DNA of 64,000 nucleotides from Paulinella micropora (lineage: Eukaryota > Cercozoa > Imbricatea > Euglyphida > Paulinellidae). The stretch covers positions 158,501-222,500 of the forward strand of contig WBZZ01002575.1 of NCBI GenBank assembly GCA_019918135.1, in the 5' to 3' direction. Within the stretch, counting starts at the first letter, position 1. The number at the start of each line of letters is the position of its first letter. This document shows, one piece after another, positions 1-10,110 of the stretch. A model generated the notes under the pieces. The model saw nothing but the letters and a program-made list of their open reading frames with translations, did not search any database and was not told the origin of the DNA. The position numbers were made by a program, and so were the translations under genes.

Positions 1-338
1 ACTGTCGACTCTCGACTTGCTCTCAACTTCTTGAGATTGAATTTGGGGTTGCTTCGAAGCCAACCAACCCGCCCTCAAGAAAAAGCTGGCAGCCCGAAGG
101 TAAAAAGTCAAACGACTTTTTTTCAATTTCGTCGTGTTTTGCGGGATTTTTTACCCGGAGCCGTTTCTGTTGCCAACCAGTTGGCACGGACTTTAGGGCG
201 GGACCAAAAGTGACCAATTTTGGGTGTGGCAAAGTCTTGGCGTCTGTTATGTTGCTTTTTTTTTCTGTTTGTCTTGTTTAAAATATGTGCTTCATGACCT
301 TGTCATTTGCTTTTGCCGAAGCTTTTCTTTCTATTCCC

Positions 339-373
339 CCCCCCCCCCCCCCCCCTTTCCCCCCCCCCCCCCC
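339..373. repeat. Poly-C tract
   Basis: Two runs of C (about 19 and 14) separated by TTT. They lie just upstream of the TTCTCCTTCAG sequence preceding the first ATG of the next gene, so they may be part of an intron or 5' leader pyrimidine tract. Upstream, from position 1 to 338, I see no recognisable gene. Confidence 0.8.
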
Positions 374-398
374 TCTGTTTTTCTCCTTCAGACCAGCC

Positions 399-1186
399 AT
401 GGTCAAAAGGACAGACCGTACTTGGAAAGACCGACAAGAAGCCAAAGCAAGATATGAAGCCAGGGTATTTTTTTGTTGTGGCATTTGTTTTCTTTGAGTG
501 TTTTGCTTTGATTTTAATTCATTGTGTTGAATTTTTGTTATGCATTGCAGGCAAGGACAATGCTTGCCATGTTGTCCCCACAGGCTGCTGCCGACCTTTG
601 TGGTTCCCAGTTGGAGTCGTTGCCATCCTGTTCTCCTTCGCCTTCATCCGTCGCCCCACGGTCACGGGAGATGAAGGCCGAGTGTTTAGTGCTTCATTCA
701 GTTAGGGGGGATAGCCAAGAGGGTTTGATTGTGTCCTTTGAGGAAGAAAAAAAAGGCAATGTTCGACCGCCCACACATCCAAACAAAAAGATTGCTATAA
801 TTGATTTTTTGTTGGAATCCCTGGGCTCTGAGGTGTCCAGTCTTTTGGAGGCAGATTCAAAGTCGGTGCTCGTTGAGTTTGCTAAAGTGGGTTTCGCTAT
901 GTTTGCGCGAGTACTGGAAGATACGAAGGACCTTCCAAGTGTCACTCCTCTCTCGGTATCACCGCAAGTTCGTGCAATTTTAGGAGAAGCTCAGGAATAT
1001 TTCGAGCTGTCTGAAATTTCAGTTAAGCTACTTGGTGTTCGCAATCTGGCAGCATTGCGTGCTTTTCGTGGTAATACTTTCCTTACCACCTCTATTGACT
1101 TCGGCAACGTGGCGCAGCAGATGGGGCCGGATACGCTGGGGCTGGAGATATTCGATTTATTTGTCAAAGTTTCACCCATCCCATGA
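399..1186 (+). CDS. Two-exon host gene, unknown function
   Basis: Exon 1 runs 399-464 (22 codons from ATG), an 86-bp intron 465-550 has a GTATTT donor, a T-rich tract and a TTGCAG acceptor, and exon 2 runs 551-1186. Both junctions are phase 0, so the spliced reading frame is open for about 233 residues. The N-terminus is very basic (MVKRTDRTWKDRQEAKARYE). The rest is a mixed alpha/beta-looking sequence with a Ser/Pro-rich stretch and no motif I recognise. A further open stretch in another frame (1,032-1,298) overlaps the end of exon 2 and reaches past its stop, so the gene may be longer with another intron or frameshift. I chose the ATG at 399 because the splice keeps its frame; the true start could be upstream. 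Confidence 0.5.
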
Positions 1187-1298
1187 TAGGCATATTCGCA
1201 GCGGTGTTGAGTTCATTGAGTACATCACCGAGAGTAAGGTTTACAATGATTATGCCAGCTTTTCTCGAGGGATTAATGTAATCCATCCTCAGAAATGA

Positions 1299-2061
1299 TC
1301 AAGTATTAATAATAAACCGTGAGGTTCTTAATGCGTTCGATAAAATCACTTTTAACGACATAAACTGAATGTGGTAATTGATCATGTGTAATAAGCATAT
1401 GATTTCCTATTCTAGAATGTGTAGAAATATGCAACATGACTGAAAGTGACCATGGTATGACTGGCGTACAGTGTATAATGGTCACTGTTCTAGAGATCAT
1501 ATGATTACAGTTCAGATCGGTGCGGGGAAGCCAAGCTATCAGCAAATCGGCAATATTGCTGTGATTAAAGGAAACAATTGGCAAAATATCTGCATCTATC
1601 CTCTAAGCTATAATTGGTAATATGCTAACTAAATTGGTATTAATTCGGCAATTGCGAGTTCACCGGACGGTAAAAAAAGATAAGAACAAATATACCGGAT
1701 ATTTCAGTCTTACCGTGACTCCCCCCGAACTCGTCAACTCTGCCCTGATGGAGCGGAATCGATCACGTCTCATGTAGAGCACTCGTAGAATAGCATCATC
1801 ACCACAAGTAACAAATAGAAGAGAGAATTCCTTAGCTTTCATTATTTGCAGTCACTCCCCTTTCATAGGTGGTACAGTCCCCATTAATTGTTGTTACTCC
1901 CCCCCGATCATATCCGTATACCACATTTTAATGGTATAGTACGAAAACATTATTACAATTCCAATATCCGAACTTTGACGAAGTTAATCCAGCGCGTAAG
2001 TAGAGTAAACCAATAGTCATAAATTTCATTCATTGCGCGCGATAGTCGTAAACGTAAACAA
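1299..2061. other. Non-coding interval, possible LTR of the copia element
   Basis: No convincing gene. The interval lies directly downstream (in element orientation) of the copia RNase H region, where a 3' LTR would be expected. I could not identify a matching second LTR copy near 7,900-8,000 by eye, so LTR boundaries remain unassigned. Confidence 0.4.
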
Positions 2062-2620
2062 TTATTTTATGCAATCCGCCAATCTGACTGTGAACTGATC
2101 AATCAAGTTCAAATGTTGCGGTGCTGGCAAAGCTTTCGTAAACACGTCAGCCAAATTCTCCGCAATTTTACGACTCGTGATCCTTCCACTACGTTCTAAT
2201 TCAACAATGTAGTGGTGTTTGAGTGATAAAGGTCTCGAACGATGACTTCCAAAGCCATTAGTCGTAGTCAGAATTGATCCTTGATTATCTCCATAAACCG
2301 TCGATGGTCTCGGGATCGGTATCCCGATCTCTTCACAAAAATTCTGTGTAGCGACTGTATTTCTTGCCGCAGAGGACATAGCGATTGTCTCCGATTCCTG
2401 CGTAGAAAGCGCCAGGGCCCACTGTCGACTGTCTCTTCCACGCCCAAAATACTGGCCCGGTTATCATCTGCAACTCCCCAGAACGCGATCGCCTCGTGAA
2501 TTTGCACTTCCCCAAATCGGCGTCGGCATATGTCTGCAGATCAACCGTCCTCCAGTCCACGTTGGCCGGGAAGAATATTCCCCGTTGATCCTTCAACGAT
2601 CGGTAAATGCGACTAATCAT
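2062..2620 (-). pseudogene. Copia RNase H domain (frameshifted)
   Basis: Two overlapping minus-strand frames (2,333-2,620 and 2,062-2,379) together give the C-terminal end of a copia polyprotein. The first carries the YADADLGKC-like segment typical of the region after RT. The second carries VYGDNQGSI, LKHHYIVE and a closing ADVFTKALP motif, matching the standard copia RNase H order of DNQ, HY and ADxxTK. This domain would degrade RNA in the RNA:DNA hybrid during reverse transcription. The frame change near 2,350 indicates inactivation or a sequence error. Confidence 0.8.
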
Positions 2621-2623
2621 CCC

Positions 2624-3753
2624 CTAGGCAACGTCCGGCTCCTTATGCATATAAGCGCACAACCTGTTGACAGCATAAGCGAGCTGTGGTTGCGTTTGTG
2701 ACATGGGCCAAATGAGCTCACCTGCCAACTTCCTTAATGGCCATTGTCGTAAAGTAGCAGCCTCATCAGCTGGTTGTGGCTCTTGGTCTGCGCATGGTGT
2801 CTTAGCCGGCTTTGCATTTGCAAACCCACGATCCTGCAATAGACCGTCTATGTAAGCCTTCTGATGGATCAGCAATCCGTTCTCATACCTCTTAAATTGC
2901 ATTCCGCAAAACACCTCCACGTCCCCCTTGTCCGTGAAGCGAAAACCATCACGCTGCAATTGTTGTATTAAGTTTACATGCTGCTCCCCCCTCTGGCAAA
3001 AAACAAGCATGTCGTCAGTTCGAAGTAAAACTACCCATGGCATCGACCTTACGTCATCGGCGAAGCTCGGTGGAAACTGTAACGCCGGGTCCTTAAGATA
3101 GAAAACGCACGCGTCGACGGTAGACTGTAAATAACCAATCTTGCGCATGAAGCGAGATATGTGGTTGTACCATCTACGTCCGGCCTGAGGGGATCCATAT
3201 AAAGCATTGCTTACTTTCCAAATTCTATTTGGCTGATCCTGTGACCTAAAGTCATCAGGAGGAATCGCATAGCAAATCTCTGCCATGTCGGCATGAGAGT
3301 AAGCCTGACTGAAGTCTATATGCTTAATCATTGCATTCATAGCGACCATTAGTGAGCAAAGGGTAAGTAAAAAGATATGCTGCCAACGGGGGAAGATGTC
3401 TCGCACGGGTTGGAATGCTGGAAGGGAACCATCTGGTTTCCACAGATTGCCAGTCTGGACTTCTATTTGGACGTGCCTGACGCATCATCTACCTTAATAG
3501 CATCCACAAACCCCGTCCTGATAGGCTTTATCCTATCCTTGTCTGCATCACTCCATGTCGCCCACTCCAGACAACCAACATCATACAATCCCTCAACTTC
3601 CTTCGTTCTAGCTTGCACAACATCTGGAATCTGCCTCAAGACCTTTTCTGGTTTTCGCAGAACACGAGTAAATAAACAAACATTAGTATACCTCAACTCA
3701 TCATCACCATCAGCCATAACATCGCCATCACTCCCCCCTTTGTCCACTGCCAT
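2624..3753 (-). pseudogene. Copia reverse transcriptase (frameshifted)
   Basis: The main frame (2,624-3,406) shows IDFSQAYSHADM, WKVSNALYGSPQAGRRWY, VDACVFY and a catalytic-site variant LRTDDML in place of the usual YVDDML. It ends with the AYAVNRLCAYM block typical of copia RT. The upstream frame 3,463-3,753 contributes the preceding ARTKEVEGL...WATWSDADKD segment seen in copia elements before RT. It would copy element RNA into cDNA. The Tyr-to-Thr change in the YxDD box and the frameshift near 3,430 argue that this copy is dead. Confidence 0.82.
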
Positions 3754-5186
3754 GTGTGTGGAAACATTTGCCGGTGTCCCTCTACGGTTTCTTGTACCAC
3801 TAACAATATTTGAGCTGGAAATATTCCCCTAATGTCCCTTGGAGCTTTGGGTGCATTCCTGTAACGTACCTTGACATCTGGGAAATGAATCTGTCTGTCT
3901 ACAGGCCTTCTAACAGGGATTCTGCTTATGGCACCTCTCCTCAACACTCGAAGTGGGGTTGCTTCTGGAACTGCCTCGAGACGAGGTATCTGGTTGCGCT
4001 GGTTGCGAGGCATGCTGTCCTCGCGATAATTAGCTGCGTCCTGCCCAGGGACGACAATGGTTGAGTCAAACGATTCGTCTTTTTCAACAGTTGCCTCTGA
4101 ATTTGCGCCAAAATCGTCATTTGGCTGCTGCAAAATCTGTTGCTGTACGTCGTCAAAAGAACTGTCCTCATCCCATGCCTGCTCCCCGACACTAGCTGTG
4201 TACCCCCTCACTAGTGGGTTGAATCTCACATTCCTTTGTTCAACAATCTGCCTTTCATTCACCAAATAGATCCTGTACAACCTCCTGAACAAATTATGAC
4301 CTACCAACACTCCCGGAACAGCAACCGACATACCTTTACTGCTCTTCCACAAACGAACCCGCGCCAAGCATCCAATCGGTTGTAGAAACCCCACAGGAGG
4401 CTTGCGTCCTAACGTCACCTCATAAGATGAGATTCCTTTGTATTTGCCTGCGGTCATGGGTGTTATCATCCTAATCACCCATTCCGCCTGTTCCATCTCC
4501 TGCCAGAAGGAGGGTGGAAGCCGAGCATCTACTCTCATAGCTGTCGACCTTGTACCAGCTGTTCGATGTTCTCTTTCTGCTATAGGGTTAGAACGTGGTT
4601 CGTCGCGAGGTGTAGGTTTGAGGATTATACCATTATTAGTGCAAAATTCTTGCATCTTGTTGGTCGCGAACTCCCCATCGCATCTTATCTGTTTGACAGA
4701 TCGCCCAGTTTGTGCCACGAAGAAATGCCACCACCTTCATAACAAAAGGTATGTATATATCTTCCTCTCTTGTTGGTGAAAAGTTGTTGAATCCGAACTG
4801 TCCCTGTCCGTCCTTTATGACTAGTTTGTACCTGTTGCCATTGATGGACTTTCGGCCACGGCCCCCTAAAATCCATACTCAAACTCTCACCAACTGCGAA
4901 ATCTGAATCTATCCGTGGATTATCTTTATAAACGGGTAAACGTGTCATTTTTGTAAGTGCATCCGACGCATGCACTTGGCAATTTTTCTCGCCAGCCTTT
5001 ACCCACGATAGTCCTGCCATATTTCCCCACCCAATGCTCGATTACTTTTACACCAGCATGCCCCAGCATTCTGTGTAAATCCATAGCCTTAATTGGCTTC
5101 TTCGTTGAGTTGGGCCGCAAAGAAAAATTAGCAACCGGTTGAGCATTAACATCTGTCTTGGGGTCAAACCTCTTGTCTACCTTCAA
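3693..5186 (-). pseudogene. Copia integrase with GAG-pre-integrase zinc region (frameshifted)
   Basis: Three overlapping frames make up the integrase. The first (4,926-5,186) has LHRMLGHAG and a CVGC pair, the HHCC-type zinc region. The second (4,685-5,020) contains the MDFRGPWP segment with the first catalytic Asp. The third (3,693-4,718) carries IRCDGEFATNKMQEFC and PIAEREHRT, giving the second Asp and the Glu of the DDE triad. It is followed by the GYTLG-like VTLGRKPPVGFL segment and a CLARVRLW block. The role is insertion of cDNA into host DNA. Two frameshifts (near 4,700 and 5,000) break it. Confidence 0.82.
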
Positions 5187-7321
5187 CCGTCCGTGTCAAG
5201 CCTATATAGCCTATTTGGCATCATACGCCCCCTACACACTATGTCTTTCTCGTTGATAGAAACAGGACGCCTCAGTACGAATGCCTGATTGCTTTGTAGC
5301 ACTGTCGCAAAACCATATGCGTTGTCCAGTACTCCCGGGGATAGTAATGAATATGGTGTTTTGTCACTGACTAACGCGTCATTAACCTCTAACACACCCT
5401 GTTTATCTTGACCTGCTACTATAGGTATAGTAGCTCTCGCCCTCGTAGATACCCGCATAGTGTGTTTCGTAATCCCCGCCAGGTTGATAGGTGCGCCCTC
5501 ATACACATTACACATAGGCATGGACGTATGTATCAGAGTTCTGTTGCAACCCGAGTCTATGATTGTCGGTACCGTGTCCGTTTGTGATGCCCGCAGTGCT
5601 ATTGCCTGCTGTTCTCTCTTGCTTTGTACCTCGTTCAAACCAACCGACGTGTCAACCAATGTGGCAGTGAAATTCGTGTGTACCCTTGACGGTTGGTAGT
5701 CTGATGGCCGTGTTGCCGGAGGCGCTTTCAAAATCGTCGGCCTACTCGTTATATGGTACGTTGTAAACCCTTCCAACTTGCGATATATGCTAGCGAGGGT
5801 TTGAGAATTGTACCTGGAAGGTAGTTGGTATTGCGTGCCCGGTTGACCCCTGTGCACAATCCCGTAATGTACGAGCCTGTGGTAAGCAAACATTGCGAGG
5901 TCATACCTTATCGATCCAATTCCACAAGGCGCGAGAAATTCTTGATTGTGTAGGCTCCTCAATTCTGTTAACTCATCATTTTGAGCGTACTTGCAAAAAT
6001 CCTTGTGCGCCTTCCAATCCGCACGTTGGTGCGTCTTGCAACAATAAAAGACCCAGTTGCAGCCCTTGCACCTAAACATGGGATGCATTAAATCCTCCAT
6101 CTTGTCGCAGTACTCACAGGTTCGTGGTGGTATTGGGCGTGAGTGGGGCATGTCACAGGGATATATACCTGGTGGCTGATAGCCAACGCAATACTCACAG
6201 AAGCCCACCATAGTCTGCCAATGCTTCGGGAAGACGTTGAACCCCAGCCTAACACTCCAATACTCAATCTCCATTATCGTGGCGTGGTTGAAGCAAAAGT
6301 GTACGTCCATGTACCAATACCACGGCCCGTCTACTAGTGTAGGATGCGAACTCGATCCGGTTGTGAGTAGCATCTCGTCCGTTATTGCATTTAATGCACA
6401 TGTAGCTCCTAAACGCGTATCTGGTCTAACCCTAACGTCCCCCACGGGTCTTCTTACTTCCAATTTTCCTTCTCCTACCACTGGTTCCGGTACCGTAAAG
6501 TGTACCAACCACGACAACGTGGGTATGCTCCCCACTATCTTCTCGCTCGCATACCACGGTTCCTCTCTGGGGACAATATAGTTGATCGGGGCGTCCAAAC
6601 GCCATGAAGCGGACCAATGTCGTGGTGGCACTGGAAACCCACACGGGTCCCCAATCCGTCTGTACAATTTTTTTGTAAAAACCCACATATTCAATTTTGT
6701 GCCAAAACCATTCTCGTCGATTTTCCGTTCTCTGGTCAGTGACTCCCATAGCAACTCTGTTGGTCGCAGATTCGAAAAAGACTCATAGTCCATATGGGGA
6801 TTTATGACCCAATATGCTGTCACTGACTCTCGTTCTGCCTCCGTTTGTTTCTGTTCTTTCTGCTCACTCTTTTCTTCCTGTCTCACGACACCCAATGTCT
6901 CCGACCCACCTATCGTTGATGGTGTCAAACTTGTAGTCGTAACAACCGTTGTACTCACAAAATTCGGTGTCGGCCTGACAGGCCAAACAACGGTGAGATC
7001 ATCGTCATCCTGATCAGACGGTACCCTCGATTCATCGTCGTCGATGGCTAAGGCAACTACGCCGTTGCGTTTGCAACCCAGTGCTTCTTCCAGACCTCCG
7101 TCTGGCCCCGCGCCTGTCCCTCGATCCACACGTCCGTGCCGCTGGTAGTCTACATTATTCATAATAAGTTTTTTTGTGTCAGTCACATTGTGGTCGGACA
7201 GTACCTTGATGTGCTTATTTACATCCTTGTCCACCACACTCTTGACGTACTTCTCGGTGACGTTTCCGTAGAAGGGCTCCTTGCGGGAATCCGTCACTGC
7301 TCTTGCGAGCACCGGCATCAA
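5183..7321 (-). CDS. Copia Gag/protease-like polyprotein with MYND zinc finger
   Basis: A 712-residue open frame. Near its C-terminus, PTIIDSGCNRTLIH is a retropepsin-type active site (DSG). In the middle, CEYCDKMEDLMHPMFRCKGC followed by VFYCCKTHQRADWKAHKDFC has the Cys/His spacing of a MYND zinc finger, a protein-protein interaction module rarely seen in retrotransposons. The N-terminal third is acidic and Thr/Ser-rich. No CCHC knuckle is visible. It leads into the integrase frames with a short overlap near 5,186. The start used is the first ATG of the frame; continuity with the 178-residue frame upstream is possible. Confidence 0.7.
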   Translation of the reverse strand: MMPVLARAVTDSRKEPFYGNVTEKYVKSVVDKDVNKHIKVLSDHNVTDTKKLIMNNVDYQRHGRVDRGTGAGPDGGLEEALGCKRNGVVALAIDDDESRVPSDQDDDDLTVVWPVRPTPNFVSTTVVTTTSLTPSTIGGSETLGVVRQEEKSEQKEQKQTEAERESVTAYWVINPHMDYESFSNLRPTELLWESLTRERKIDENGFGTKLNMWVFTKKLYRRIGDPCGFPVPPRHWSASWRLDAPINYIVPREEPWYASEKIVGSIPTLSWLVHFTVPEPVVGEGKLEVRRPVGDVRVRPDTRLGATCALNAITDEMLLTTGSSSHPTLVDGPWYWYMDVHFCFNHATIMEIEYWSVRLGFNVFPKHWQTMVGFCEYCVGYQPPGIYPCDMPHSRPIPPRTCEYCDKMEDLMHPMFRCKGCNWVFYCCKTHQRADWKAHKDFCKYAQNDELTELRSLHNQEFLAPCGIGSIRYDLAMFAYHRLVHYGIVHRGQPGTQYQLPSRYNSQTLASIYRKLEGFTTYHITSRPTILKAPPATRPSDYQPSRVHTNFTATLVDTSVGLNEVQSKREQQAIALRASQTDTVPTIIDSGCNRTLIHTSMPMCNVYEGAPINLAGITKHTMRVSTRARATIPIVAGQDKQGVLEVNDALVSDKTPYSLLSPGVLDNAYGFATVLQSNQAFVLRRPVSINEKDIVCRGRMMPNRLYRLDTDG

Positions 7322-7343
7322 CTCCAGTCACAAATCAGATTCA

Positions 7344-7880
7344 TCACAATTCATTGGCGAAGGTACCCTCATCTCCGATCGCGTTGGTTGGCTTTGCGTC
7401 GGTCGGTGCGCCCGTATCTGCATCATCAGACATCACCAAGGGGCAATCGTAAAAATGGCAGACACCGTTGATGTCGATATGTGCGCATCTCTTTTGGGGC
7501 TGAGGCTGTTCGCCCACGTTCTGTTTCTTGTTTGGCGGCTCTTGTACCGGGACTTCATTTGCCGGTACCTGTTCCCCGTCCACAATAAAAGTATATTCGT
7601 TATTTGCACTCAAGTTCCCTACCTCAATTTCGTGAGGCGGCAGCTCGTAGATCTCTTCAACAGCGATCTGCCCAAGTCGTGGATCGGTCTGAATCATCTG
7701 TTCAACAGACAGCCCAGCCCATGCGTCGTCAATTTCGTCGAACTTCTGTTCGATGGTTGGCTTCGCCACGTAGGCAGCCGGCTTCGGTGTATTGACGCGA
7801 GGTTTGCGTGGGTCGCGGGGGCGGTTGTTATTAGTTGAATTATTCCTAGGTGGACTCATACGTTTGCCTTTTGCAGGCAC
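7344..7880 (-). CDS. Small ORF at the 5' end of the copia element
   Basis: 178 residues starting with a basic, Asn/Pro-rich stretch (PPRNNSTNNNRPRDPRKPR) followed by an acidic region. Near the end a CAHIDINGVCHFYDC segment resembles a CCCH-type zinc-binding stretch. It lies 22 bp upstream of the 712-residue frame, in the same direction, where Gag is expected. It may be the N-terminal part of Gag. I do not recognise a family. Confidence 0.5.
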   Translation of the reverse strand: MPAKGKRMSPPRNNSTNNNRPRDPRKPRVNTPKPAAYVAKPTIEQKFDEIDDAWAGLSVEQMIQTDPRLGQIAVEEIYELPPHEIEVGNLSANNEYTFIVDGEQVPANEVPVQEPPNKKQNVGEQPQPQKRCAHIDINGVCHFYDCPLVMSDDADTGAPTDAKPTNAIGDEGTFANEL

Positions 7881-8010
7881 GCGCGACTTCTGCTTCCCAT
7901 TGTTGTTGCCCGATCGTGCCGGGCCTTATATCTTACCGTGAAAATATACTATATTATTATATGATGAGAAAATATGTTAGAGGGTAATGTACTAAATATG
8001 TGAACATGTA

Positions 8011-8590
8011 TTGAACATATCATATCATATAAAATATGGTATAGCAATCACTGAGATAGTAAATGCACCGGTACCGCCGGATAATAAAAACATTAACGAG
8101 GTGAAACAAGAAGAGAAGAAGGAGGAGATGAAAGACTTAGAGACAAGACTCCAAAATTTGGAACGTAAAGTTCTTGTTCTCGCATCCAATATACACAGGC
8201 CCGATGCTCTGTGTTATACAGAACTTTATCGTGAAACCTTGAAAACAGTATTAAAAGTTGGTGATGATACGATGGCGAATATTAATATTGTCGGCCGGAA
8301 GTTTTTTAATCGATACCGGGACTGGGTGGACGGAAATATAAAAAATTCGACGGGCACTCTGAAGGGAGTGAGTAGCCGGACGGTTATCACGGGCATCATC
8401 AAACTGACCTTTAAGTTAAAATCCGCACGAGTATACCGCATGGACCTTTATGTCGTCCCCGGTTACCACGGATCAATATAACTGTCGTAATAAGTATGAC
8501 CAATTGGCTACGATGGGGGCTGCGATTGATTGCGCCACACGGCGAGTGATATATGGAGTAAAAAGAGCAGAGGAGAACGATATTGATCCC
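8011..8590 (+). pseudogene. Gypsy protease C-terminal region (frameshifted)
   Basis: A 156-residue frame contains a coiled-coil-like charged stretch, then NINIVGRKFF and YRMDLYVVPGYHGSI. The next frame continues DQLATMGAAIDC, which matches the C-terminal end of retroviral-type aspartic proteases (VxLGxdfLxxmgaxiD). I see no intact DT/SG active-site triad, so only the back half is identified. A frame change near 8,470 separates the halves; copy B keeps them together. Confidence 0.5.
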
Positions 8591-8599
8591 TTTAACGCT

Positions 8600-10093
8600 A
8601 CTGACTCTTATATTAAAAGTTTTATTACTGATTTCTGGGGTGACGAGCCCACGTGGCCGCGTTCACTAACCGAAGTGAAGAAATGCTTGCGGACTTTATT
8701 TGAAAATAATAAGCCGTATACTATTATCCTGCCGTATAATGAGAAGGCGATATGGGCGCAGGAGATAAGGGACCGGCTTATTGATCATCCTATACCGGTA
8801 CCCTCTCGCAAGCAACAGCTAGTGGTGGCTCGTCGTTTGGGAACTCGTGAGCAGAGCCGTGCATACAAGCGGAGGCTCAGAGACTTCGACAAGTTGAAAT
8901 TGATACCGCAAGCATTCACATGCTTTGATGGTTTCTACACCCGTAAGGCTCCTTTGCAATACGCGAGACTTATTGACATGCTGGTGGAGCTCGGCAAAGA
9001 TGATGAGCCGGACACGGTCACGTATGAAAAGACGGGCCTAGATGATGTCTTGGAAGAAGACTTAGGCTTGGAGGAGGACAGAGAACCCCTCAAGCAGACT
9101 AAGAAGATGTCTGATGAAGATTTCAAAGAGGCGGCGCGGAAAATCTTAGAAGAAGGAGTAGGCACGGAGAGAGAGAAAGAGCTTTTAAAAGCCAAATTGG
9201 AGGCGAACAAAGAAATATTTGACCCTCCATATGCAGGTGGTGTCAAGCCTGAGGACTTCACAGCGGTTATTTACAAAATACCGGGTGCGGAGCCGTCACC
9301 GGCACCACGAAGGGCGAACTTGAATATACATAAGGCGAAGATAGCGGAGGAGCTAGCAAGACAGCTGCTCAATGAGGACTTTATTGAGAGATCAACATCT
9401 CCAATAGTCTCACAACCGAGAATAGTGCCGAAGCCAGGAGGAGAATGGCGCCTGACAGTTAACTATGCTCGTGTTAACAAGGTGCTGGAGGAAGAGAGAA
9501 ATCCTCTCCCGACATTAGAAGAAGGAAGGAGAGTACTGCGGAATGCGAAATTCTGTTCGGTCATTGACCTTAAGAATGGCTTCTGGCTGATACCACTGGA
9601 GGAAAAGTCCAGATGGCTGACGGCGTTTGTGGTGGGTATGGAGATATACCAATGGAAAGTGCTTCTGATGGGCCTCAAGCAAGCCCCAGGACTCTTTCAG
9701 AAGGCGATGCAGAAGATGTTAAGCAGTCAGTACGATGATCTGACAGACGGAGGTTGTATGAGAAGGCGGGGACAGAAAGCGGGAGAATATGCATTTTGTT
9801 ATATCGATGACATCATCGTATACTCTAACACAATGGAGGAGCATATCGATCTTTTGTCCGATATATTCAGGCGCATTGGAGCTTTTGGCCTGAAATGTAA
9901 TTTGAAGAAGTGTCAACTTGCCAAGACGAGTGTGACATATTTAGGGTACGAGATCTCTCATAACCGAGTCTCGATATCCAAGGAGAAGAGGGAGGAGATT
10001 ATGAATCGACCAATACCGAAGAACCGCACTGAATTGCACTCATTCCTTGCGATGGCGCAATACTATAGCCAGTTCATACCCGCAATACTATAG
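8600..10093 (+). CDS. Gypsy reverse transcriptase, copy A
   Basis: The frame contains the classical RT blocks: FIERSTSPIVSQPRIVPKPG, WRLTVNYARVNK, VIDLKNGFWLIPL, LLMGLKQAPGLFQ, the catalytic YIDDIIVYS, and LKKCQLAKTSVTYLGYEIS. This is a Ty3/gypsy (Metaviridae-type) RT. The frame stops at 10,093 because of a 25-bp tandem duplication at 10,065-10,105 that shifts the frame before RNase H. The same duplication is present in copy B. The open frame begins at 8,450, but its first residues are the protease tail. Confidence 0.85.
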   Translation, partial: TDSYIKSFITDFWGDEPTWPRSLTEVKKCLRTLFENNKPYTIILPYNEKAIWAQEIRDRLIDHPIPVPSRKQQLVVARRLGTREQSRAYKRRLRDFDKLKLIPQAFTCFDGFYTRKAPLQYARLIDMLVELGKDDEPDTVTYEKTGLDDVLEEDLGLEEDREPLKQTKKMSDEDFKEAARKILEEGVGTEREKELLKAKLEANKEIFDPPYAGGVKPEDFTAVIYKIPGAEPSPAPRRANLNIHKAKIAEELARQLLNEDFIERSTSPIVSQPRIVPKPGGEWRLTVNYARVNKVLEEERNPLPTLEEGRRVLRNAKFCSVIDLKNGFWLIPLEEKSRWLTAFVVGMEIYQWKVLLMGLKQAPGLFQKAMQKMLSSQYDDLTDGGCMRRRGQKAGEYAFCYIDDIIVYSNTMEEHIDLLSDIFRRIGAFGLKCNLKKCQLAKTSVTYLGYEISHNRVSISKEKREEIMNRPIPKNRTELHSFLAMAQYYSQFIPAIL

Positions 10094-10105
10094 CCAGTTC
10101 ACGGG
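10065..10105 (+). repeat. 25-bp tandem duplication disrupting gypsy pol
   Basis: The stretch GCAATACTATAGCCAGTTCA occurs twice, 25 bp apart. It shifts the frame between RT and RNase H. The identical lesion is present on the minus strand of copy B at about 23,396-23,436. Confidence 0.85.
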
Positions 10106-10110
10106 CTAAG

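Larger units (their letters stand above)
2062..7880 (-). mobile_element. Ty1/copia-type LTR retrotransposon, decayed
   Basis: Reading on the minus strand the order is small ORF1, Gag/protease-like polyprotein, GAG-pre-integrase, integrase, reverse transcriptase, RNase H. This integrase-before-RT order is diagnostic of copia (Pseudoviridae-type) elements. The coding region is split over at least seven open frames by frameshifts, so the copy is not intact. The Gag side is unusual in carrying a MYND-like zinc finger. LTRs were not resolved. Confidence 0.85.

Noticed and set aside
1299-8010. Defined LTR pair for the copia element
   Set aside because: No matching terminal direct repeats could be found by eye on the two sides of 2,062-7,880; a dot-plot is needed.
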